From IMCC26207 sp044357715 (lineage in GTDB: Bacteria > Actinomycetota > Acidimicrobiia > Acidimicrobiales > Microtrichaceae): a stretch of DNA of 13,489 nt. The notes below the pieces were generated by a model. The model ran no database searches, was not told the DNA's origin, and saw nothing but the letters and a program-made list of their open reading frames with translations. The first letter of the stretch is position 1. Each line of letters starts with the position of its first letter. The translations under genes were made by a program, and so were the position numbers. The stretch covers positions 1 to 13,489 of the forward strand of contig JBIKPA010000058.1 of NCBI GenBank assembly GCA_044357715.1, given 5' to 3'. This document shows positions 7,859 to 13,489 of the stretch, one piece after another.

Positions 7859-8499
7859 ACGAGTTTGTCCTAGGTGTGGATCTTGACGGCGTCTGCGCTG
7901 ATTACACCACAGCGTTTCGCCGAATTGCCGCTATGGAAAGAGACGTTCAACTCGAATCGCTCACTACAGAGGTGAGTTGGGATTTTGCCGAGTGGGGTCT
8001 GGATCGGGCGTCGTTTTTGGAACTGCACCGAACCTCGGTGCAAGACCATCGAATGTTTCGAAATATGCCCGCCATTGATGGCGTGTCTGATGCCCTCTGG
8101 CGCTTGTCTGATGCAGGTGTGTGGATACGAATTGTCACCCATCGCCTTGTCACCAATTGGGGTCATGCGCTGATTGTCTCTGACACTGTTGACTGGCTTG
8201 ACACTCATAGCATCCCGTATCGGGATATCTGTTTCTTAGGCCGTAAGCCAGAGGTTGAGGCTGACGCATATGTAGAAGATGCGCCCCACAATGTTGAAGC
8301 TCTGCGCGCCCGCGGTAACACCGTGATTGTTTTTGATCAGCCCTATAACCGCAACCTTGATGGCCTGAGAGCAAGTACATGGGCAGAAGTCGAAGCGATT
8401 GTTTCTGAGCTTGCAGCAAAGAAGGTGGGTAGCTTTGCGAATCAGCTACCTGGAGTCGATGCTGGGTCTGATCGCTTAGGAAGAAACCAGAAGCTGTAG
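7855..8499 (+). CDS. HAD-superfamily phosphatase, 5'(3')-deoxyribonucleotidase (NT5C)-like
   Basis: This 214-residue protein has the HAD motifs in order: motif I DLDGV at 9-13 (Asp9 nucleophile, Asp11 acid/base), motif II Thr95 in RIVTHR, motif III Lys131 in FLGRKPEVEA, and motif IV Glu141-Asp142 in YVEDAPHN. The cap is inserted between motifs I and II. The order, the length and the WDFAEWG block (42-48) resemble the 5'(3')-deoxyribonucleotidase (NT5C) family, which dephosphorylates nucleoside monophosphates. The last 25 residues form a polar tail with no recognised motif. Coupling to a glycosyltransferase raises the alternative that it hydrolyses a sugar phosphate or a nucleotide released by glycosyl transfer; this is inference. 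It converges on the GT2 gene with an 18-bp gap. Confidence 0.82.
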   Translation: MNEFVLGVDLDGVCADYTTAFRRIAAMERDVQLESLTTEVSWDFAEWGLDRASFLELHRTSVQDHRMFRNMPAIDGVSDALWRLSDAGVWIRIVTHRLVTNWGHALIVSDTVDWLDTHSIPYRDICFLGRKPEVEADAYVEDAPHNVEALRARGNTVIVFDQPYNRNLDGLRASTWAEVEAIVSELAAKKVGSFANQLPGVDAGSDRLGRNQKL

Positions 8500-8505
8500 C
8501 CCTGC

Positions 8506-8518
8506 GGCACAGTGTGCC
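8506..8518. terminator. Small hairpin between convergent genes, possible weak bidirectional terminator
   Basis: GGCAC AGT GTGCC forms a 5-bp stem with a 3-nt loop, placed between the HAD stop (8497-8499) and the GT2 stop, touching the latter. There is no T-run on either side, so it is at best a weak intrinsic terminator. It is listed because it is the only symmetrical element in the gap. Confidence 0.2.
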
Positions 8519-9495
8519 TAGCCGTCGACGGCTGCACCATTGGAACCGTGCAGACTCGGGTCGAACTGGCTCGGCGGGGTAGCAATATTTGTGGGCGGTG
8601 GCCCAAATCTTCGGAGAACAAAATCTCGAAGGCCCATCATCCGTGCACGCGCATCGAAGATGATTGGTTGTGTTGAGGGCTTGCGCACTCCACGAACGGT
8701 TTGCACGATCGTGAACCATGCACGAATAAACGCGTGGTAGTTGCCGCTCATCTCTTGCACCAACAGCAAGGTGTTGCGGGTCTGTAAGTAATCGACAACT
8801 GCTAAGCCTGATCCGATGTGGATGTTCTGCACTCGGGCTCCACGAATCAGCCCGATACTCCACCCAGCGGCACGGGCTCGAAGTGCCAGATCGGCCTCTT
8901 CGCAGTAGGAGAAATAGCGTTCGTCGAACAGACCAATCTCCGCCAAGCATTCTCTTCGCAGCATCATCAGGGTGCCATGCGGGAACGCTGAGTCCTCCCA
9001 TCTAGCTTCTGTCACCGAGTCTGAGTCTGCGATGCCCGGCAGCGATGCTGGCACCACCATCCCGCCGAAGTAAGGGTCAATCACTGGAGTCATGCCATCG
9101 CCAACATCAGCGCACATCAACCCCGCCATCGGTTGAGACTCGGCCGCCGCAAGCATGGCAGAAAGACATCCGGGGAACGGGTCGACGTCATGAGGTGCAA
9201 GTGCCACCCACTCGCCGTCGTCGGCAGTCTCCAAGAACTGCCGCAGACCCACATTCGCCCCTGGCCCGAATCCGGTATTCGCACCAACTTCAACAAGACT
9301 CACACGATCACTTCGCAACTGCACGCCATGGCGCAACGCGTCAACGGCCGCAGGGAGCGAACCGTTATCTACAACCGTGATTTTTACTGCAATCTCACGG
9401 TCCAAAAAGCGGTCGATGGTCTCAATGCAGGCCTGTACCTGGTTCCAATGAACAAGCACCACTCGCAGCGGAGTGGGTACAGACTGCAGGGTCAC
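8518..9495 (-). CDS. GT2-family glycosyltransferase (rhamnosyltransferase WbbL-like)
   Basis: The 325-residue protein has a GT-A fold: RVVLVHWNQ (11-19), VVDNGS (41-46), NTGFGPGANVG (73-83), a metal/nucleotide-binding DxD at Asp103-Val-Asp105, GTLMMLRRE (174-182), and the acceptor/base region FDERYFSYCEEADLALRA (190-207). This pattern is typical of bacterial rhamnosyltransferase-like GT2 enzymes. No membrane helix is evident, so it probably works at the cytoplasmic membrane face on a lipid-linked acceptor. The dTDP-rhamnose donor is a family-based guess. Its GTG start at 9495 overlaps the gltD stop by 4 nt (GTGA) and has no clear Shine-Dalgarno of its own, so translation probably depends on gltD. 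The last 25 residues are low-complexity and polar. Confidence 0.88.
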   Translation of the reverse strand: MTLQSVPTPLRVVLVHWNQVQACIETIDRFLDREIAVKITVVDNGSLPAAVDALRHGVQLRSDRVSLVEVGANTGFGPGANVGLRQFLETADDGEWVALAPHDVDPFPGCLSAMLAAAESQPMAGLMCADVGDGMTPVIDPYFGGMVVPASLPGIADSDSVTEARWEDSAFPHGTLMMLRRECLAEIGLFDERYFSYCEEADLALRARAAGWSIGLIRGARVQNIHIGSGLAVVDYLQTRNTLLLVQEMSGNYHAFIRAWFTIVQTVRGVRKPSTQPIIFDARARMMGLRDFVLRRFGPPPTNIATPPSQFDPSLHGSNGAAVDG

Positions 9496-10961
9496 ACGAG
9501 TGGGCGGTCAGTGGGCGCAACAGGTGCTGGTAGCGCTGTCTCGCCCATCAGATACTCGTCCACTGATGCAGCACAGGAGCGGCCTTCTGCAATCGCCCAA
9601 ACAATCAGACTCTGCCCCCGACCGGCATCTCCGCAGACAAACACACCGGGAACAGAACTCGCCCAAGCCTCATCACGCTGCACATTGCCTCGAGGGTCAA
9701 GGTCGAGCTCAAACTGATCAAGCAGTCCGTTGGTCTCGGGGCCAGTAAAGCCCATGGCCAAAAGCACCAGATCTGCTTTGAGTTCAACCTCGGAACCCTC
9801 AACTGGCTCGAAGCTCATTCGACCATCGGTGACCACTTGTTCGACCTCTGCGTACCGCAACGCACGCACACGGCCATTGTCATCACCTAAGAACTCAATG
9901 GTGTTCACTGCAAACACGCGATCCCCGCCTTCTTCGTGAGCCGAAGACGTGCGGTAGATAAATGGCCAAGTTGGCCAAGGGTTTGCGCCGGGGCGGGCCT
10001 CGGGTGGTTGCGGCATGATCTCGAACTGATAGACCGCTTCGGCACCTTGACGATGCGAAGTTCCCAAGCAATCAGCGCCCGTGTCTCCCCCGCCAATAAT
10101 GACCACATGCCTTCCAGCAGCCGAAATCTCGACCTCATCTACTGCCCAGTCACCCTCTTGTGCCTTGTTGGCCATCGGCAGGATTTCCATAGCCTGGTGG
10201 ATGCCTTGCAGCTCACGACCGGGAATTGGAAGATCGCGAGCCAGCGTTGCGCCAGTGGCAACAACTACTGCATCGAAGTCTTCTTGAAGTTCAGCAACGG
10301 TGACGTCGACACCAACATTGATGTTCACACGGAACTCGGTTCCTTCTGCGCGCATCTGAGCCAGGCGACGGTCAAGCACACGCTTTTCCATCTTGAACTC
10401 TGGGATGCCGTAACGCAGCAAGCCGCCGATTCGGTCTGCACGCTCAAACACAATCACCGAGTGCCCTGCCCGAGTGAGCTGTTGCGCAACTGCAAGCCCT
10501 GCTGGCCCAGAGCCGATGACAGCCACTTTCTTGTCAGTCAAACGGCTAGGCCGCACTGCCTGGACCCAGCCTTGTTCCCATGCATGATCGATGATCGAAA
10601 CTTCAACCTGCTTGATGGTGACTGGGTCGGAGTTGATACCCAAAACGCAGGCCGACTCACAAGGTGCGGGGCAGAGCCTGCCCGTGAACTCCGGGAAATT
10701 ATTTGTTGCGTGAAGTCGCTCAATCGCCTCATGCCAGCGGTCTTTGTAGACCAGATCATTCCAGTCGGGGATGATGTTTCCTAAAGGACAACCGTTATTA
10801 CAAAACGGGATTCCGCAGTCCATACAACGACTGGCCTGATCTTGAAGGTGCCCTTCGGGAAACTCCTCGTAGACCTCCTTCCAATCCAAGATTCGAACTG
10901 GGACAGGACGCCGTGTTGGCAGTTGGCGGTCGTGTTTTAAAAAGCCCTTCACGTCACCCAT
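9492..10961 (-). CDS. gltD: Glutamate synthase (NADPH) small subunit GltD
   Basis: This is the complete 489-residue beta subunit of NADPH-GOGAT. It feeds electrons from NADPH through FAD and iron-sulfur clusters to GltB, which makes two glutamates from glutamine and 2-oxoglutarate. The N-terminal domain has the cysteines for [4Fe-4S] clusters: Cys46, 49, 54 and 58, then Cys97, 101 and 105. The FAD dinucleotide fold is VAVIGSGPAGLA (146-157). The NADPH fold is HVVIIGGGDTGADC (285-298). The FAD-closing motif is VFVCGDAGRGQSLIVWAI (440-457). The length matches the family. ATG 10961 shares one base with the gltB stop (TAATG), with GGAGG at 10976-10972. A proline-rich tail follows the last motif. 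The downstream GT2 gene overlaps by 4 nt. Confidence 0.97.
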   Translation of the reverse strand: MGDVKGFLKHDRQLPTRRPVPVRILDWKEVYEEFPEGHLQDQASRCMDCGIPFCNNGCPLGNIIPDWNDLVYKDRWHEAIERLHATNNFPEFTGRLCPAPCESACVLGINSDPVTIKQVEVSIIDHAWEQGWVQAVRPSRLTDKKVAVIGSGPAGLAVAQQLTRAGHSVIVFERADRIGGLLRYGIPEFKMEKRVLDRRLAQMRAEGTEFRVNINVGVDVTVAELQEDFDAVVVATGATLARDLPIPGRELQGIHQAMEILPMANKAQEGDWAVDEVEISAAGRHVVIIGGGDTGADCLGTSHRQGAEAVYQFEIMPQPPEARPGANPWPTWPFIYRTSSAHEEGGDRVFAVNTIEFLGDDNGRVRALRYAEVEQVVTDGRMSFEPVEGSEVELKADLVLLAMGFTGPETNGLLDQFELDLDPRGNVQRDEAWASSVPGVFVCGDAGRGQSLIVWAIAEGRSCAASVDEYLMGETALPAPVAPTDRPLV

Positions 10962-13489
10962 TACAGACTCGCCTCCATGACTGCTTCATCAACGTTTCTT
11001 CCCTCTGCTTCGGCTTTCTTGATGGCCAGCAGAACTCGCTTGTAATCCTTGGGCATCACTTTCTTAAATGCCTTCAGTGAATTATCCCAGTCGCCAAGAA
11101 TCTGCGCTGCTCGAAGCGAGCCAGTCTCTGCCTGATGGCGTCCGATGACCTGCTTGAGGAACTCAATGTCGCTGTAATCCATCTCATCAAACGAAACCAT
11201 CTCGTAGTTGACCCTGGTTCCAAACTCGCCATCTAGGTCATAGACATAGGCAATACCGCCAGACATCCCGGCACCAAAGTTTCGTCCAGTGGAGCCAAGC
11301 ACCACCACACGACCACCAGTCATGTATTCGCATGCGTGGTCGCCGACACCTTCGACTACAGCAGTGGCGCCAGAGTTGCGCACGCAGAAACGCTCGCCGA
11401 CCTTGCCGTTCAGGAAAAGCTCTCCGCGTGTTGCACCATAAAGAATGACGTTGCCGGCAATGATGTTGTCGGCAGCAACTAGGTCAGCATGGCTACCCTC
11501 GGGTGGCCGCACCACAATCCTTCCGCCAGACAAACCCTTGCCAACATAATCATTCGCATCGCCATGTAAACGCAGTGTGATTCCATGCGGTACGAACGCC
11601 CCAAAGCTGTTGCCTGCGGAACCATCAAAATCAATCACGATGGTGTCCTCAGGTAGGCCTGCTCCGCCATGCTTCTTGGTTACTTCATGGCCCAAAAGGG
11701 TTCCCACCGTGCGATTGACGTTGCGAATACCGACACGCAGGTGCACGGGCTGAGACTGCTCAATTGCCTGAGCGCACTCCGAGATCAGTGTCACGTCGAG
11801 TGCGGCTGCAAGCCCATGGTCTTGCTCGCGATGCCAGAACAAATGATCGCCCTCGCGAGGCTCCACAACTTGCAGAATTGGGCTGAGGTCAAGTCCTTCT
11901 GCCTTCCAATGACCAACGGCCTCTGCAGCGTCAATCACCTCTGCATGGCCAACGGCCTCTTCTAGGGTGCGGAAGCCAAGCTCGGCTAGCAACTCGCGCA
12001 CCTCTTCAGCAATAAAGAGCATGAAGTTTTCTACAAACTCAGGCTTGCCAGAGAAGCGCTCCCGCAGGACTGGGTTCTGTGTGGCTATTCCCACCGGGCA
12101 GGTATCAAGGTGACACACGCGCATCATGATGCAACCCGAAACCACCAGTGGCGCTGTGGCAAAGCCAAACTCTTCTGCCCCTAGCAGCGCGGCGATCATG
12201 ACGTCTCTGCCGGTCTTCATCTGACCATCGGCCTGCACAACGATGCGATCACGTAGGCCGTTCAGGACCAACGTCTGCTGGGTCTCGGCTAGTCCAAGCT
12301 CCCATGGTGCACCAGCGTGTTTGAGCGAGGTCAGCGGACTTGCACCCGTTCCCCCGTCGTGACCAGAGATCAGCACCACATCGGCCTTCGCCTTTGCAAC
12401 GCCAGCAGCCACGGTTCCAACTCCGACTTCAGAGACCAGCTTCACATGGACACGAGCCGCTGGGTTCGCGTTCTTCAGGTCATGAATCAGCTGAGCCAAA
12501 TCTTCAATCGAGTAGATGTCGTGATGCGGGGGCGGAGAGATCAGTCCTACGCCGGGAGTTGAGTACCTAGTGCTAGCAATCCAGGGGTACACCTTGTGAC
12601 CTGGAAGCTGACCGCCCTCGCCGGGCTTGGCGCCCTGAGCCATCTTGATCTGAATATCGTCTGCGTTGGTGAGGTATTGCGATGTCACCCCAAAGCGACC
12701 CGAGGCAACCTGCTTGATAGAGGATCGCTTTGAGTCACCGTTCGGCATTGGCAGGTAGCGGGCTGGGTCTTCGCCGCCCTCTCCGGTATTTGACTTAGCG
12801 CCTAAGCGGTTCATAGCGATTGCAAGATTCTCGTGCGACTCCGCCGAAATTGAGCCGTAGCTCATTGCGCCCGTAGAGAACCGCTTCACAATCTCGGTTA
12901 CTGGCTCTACCTCATCAAGAGGAACCGGCGGGCGGTCGGAGTTCAGCCGGAACAAGCCCCGCAAAGTTGCCAAATTACGAGACTGGTCATCTACAAGCTG
13001 GGTGTATTCCTTAAACACGCTGTACTGGCCAGTGCGAGTGGAGTGCTGCAGCTTGAACACTGTCTTGGGGTTGAACAGGTGGTACTCACCCTCACGCCGC
13101 CACTGGTACTCACCGCCGTACTCCAAATCGCGATGCGCTTGCTCCTCTGGCCTGAGGGGGTAAGCCCGTGCGTGACGAATTCGTGTCTCTTCTGCAACTT
13201 GATCAAGTCCGATTCCGCCAAGCCTGCTCACTGTTCCGGTGAAGTACTCGTCTACGAGTTCGGCGCTGAGTCCGATGGCTTCAAAGATTTGAGCGCCGGT
13301 GTATGAGGCCACAGTCGAGATGCCCATCTTGGACATCACCTTGAGTACACCTTTGCCAACGGCCTTGATGTAGTTGTTCTGTGCAACCTCGAAATCGGTG
13401 ATTGTTGTGTGACCCTTCAGCACAAGTTGCTCAATGGTGTCGAAGGCAAGGTATGGGTTGATTGCCGCTGCGCCGTAGCCAATGAGGAG
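10961..13489 (-). CDS. gltB: Glutamate synthase (NADPH) large subunit GltB, partial (N-terminus off right edge)
   Basis: The frame is open to the right edge, giving the C-terminal 842 residues of a subunit that is normally about 1500 long. The amidotransferase domain and the true start are outside. The first visible residues, LLIGYGAAAINPYLAFDT, are a conserved GltB block. The FMN/synthase domain follows, with STGAMSYGSISAESHENLA (about 205-223), the substrate/FMN region PGEGGQLPGHKV (about 289-300), LISGHDGGTGASPL (about 373-386) and VVQADGQMKTGRDV (about 417-430). The [3Fe-4S] cysteines are C-x5-C-x4-C at 453, 459 and 464 (CIMMRVCHLDTC). The C-terminal GXG beta-helix domain starts near 570. 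A GTG at 13423 is internal and not the start. TAA overlaps the gltD ATG by one base. Confidence 0.97.
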   Translation of the reverse strand, partial: LLIGYGAAAINPYLAFDTIEQLVLKGHTTITDFEVAQNNYIKAVGKGVLKVMSKMGISTVASYTGAQIFEAIGLSAELVDEYFTGTVSRLGGIGLDQVAEETRIRHARAYPLRPEEQAHRDLEYGGEYQWRREGEYHLFNPKTVFKLQHSTRTGQYSVFKEYTQLVDDQSRNLATLRGLFRLNSDRPPVPLDEVEPVTEIVKRFSTGAMSYGSISAESHENLAIAMNRLGAKSNTGEGGEDPARYLPMPNGDSKRSSIKQVASGRFGVTSQYLTNADDIQIKMAQGAKPGEGGQLPGHKVYPWIASTRYSTPGVGLISPPPHHDIYSIEDLAQLIHDLKNANPAARVHVKLVSEVGVGTVAAGVAKAKADVVLISGHDGGTGASPLTSLKHAGAPWELGLAETQQTLVLNGLRDRIVVQADGQMKTGRDVMIAALLGAEEFGFATAPLVVSGCIMMRVCHLDTCPVGIATQNPVLRERFSGKPEFVENFMLFIAEEVRELLAELGFRTLEEAVGHAEVIDAAEAVGHWKAEGLDLSPILQVVEPREGDHLFWHREQDHGLAAALDVTLISECAQAIEQSQPVHLRVGIRNVNRTVGTLLGHEVTKKHGGAGLPEDTIVIDFDGSAGNSFGAFVPHGITLRLHGDANDYVGKGLSGGRIVVRPPEGSHADLVAADNIIAGNVILYGATRGELFLNGKVGERFCVRNSGATAVVEGVGDHACEYMTGGRVVVLGSTGRNFGAGMSGGIAYVYDLDGEFGTRVNYEMVSFDEMDYSDIEFLKQVIGRHQAETGSLRAAQILGDWDNSLKAFKKVMPKDYKRVLLAIKKAEAEGRNVDEAVMEASL

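Noticed and set aside
8150..9001. 283-codon minus-strand open frame across the HAD end and the GT2 gene
   Set aside because: It lies in another frame of the GT2 coding region and is antisense to the HAD gene. Its composition (rich in Cys, Arg, Ser) is non-protein-like, while both real genes have clear motifs.
9936..10784. 282-codon plus-strand open frame inside gltD
   Set aside because: It is antisense to a complete gltD with all cofactor motifs and its translation has no recognisable domain. Long antisense frames are common at this GC content.
10961..13423. gltB starting at the GTG at 13423
   Set aside because: The frame continues upstream to the edge with the conserved LIGYGAAAINPYLAF block, so the GTG is an internal valine and the gene is truncated by the window.
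1..13489. tRNA, rRNA, CRISPR array, insertion sequence, prophage or att site
   Set aside because: I saw no cloverleaf-like segment, spaced direct repeats, terminal inverted repeats, transposase, integrase or phage protein. Base composition looks even throughout.

Overview
This window looks like chromosomal DNA of an actinobacterium with mid-range GC (mid-50s % by eye). The evidence is a full-length AftD/DUF3367-type membrane arabinofuranosyltransferase homologue, a family known from Actinobacteria, together with frequent GTG and TTG starts and two promoters placed for leaderless or nearly leaderless mRNAs. A lineage such as Acidimicrobiia (for example freshwater or marine relatives of Ilumatobacter) would fit, but this is inference and not shown by the sequence. 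No mobile element, rRNA, tRNA, CRISPR array or phage gene is visible.

Layout from left to right. (1) 1-1253, minus: the N-terminal 417 residues of a GT39/ArnT-PMT-like membrane glycosyltransferase that runs off the left edge. It is a clean open frame, easily missed because its stop lies outside the window. (2) 1325-5767, plus: a 1480-residue AftD-like protein with an N-terminal GT-C membrane domain, a large extracytoplasmic region with two discoidin/CBM-like modules, and C-terminal membrane helices. (3) 5771-6553, minus: a class I SAM-dependent methyltransferase starting at TTG. (4) 6665-7858 and 7855-8499, plus: a GT4 glycosyltransferase translationally coupled (ATGA) to a HAD phosphatase of 5'-deoxyribonucleotidase type. 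(5) 8518-13489, minus: the 3' part of gltB, then gltD, then a GT2 glycosyltransferase, joined by 1-nt and 4-nt overlaps. gltB continues off the right edge.

The first 9.5 kb is therefore an envelope-glycan region: two polyprenyl-phosphate-sugar-dependent GT-C enzymes that act outside the membrane, two cytoplasmic nucleotide-sugar transferases (GT4, GT2), a methyltransferase and a phosphatase. It abuts the primary ammonia-assimilation operon (NADPH-glutamate synthase), and the last glycosyltransferase is physically fused to that operon by a GTGA stop/start overlap. Gene density is very high. The convergent gaps are 3 and 18 bp, and the only two real intergenic spaces (1254-1324 and 6554-6664) are divergent promoter regions.
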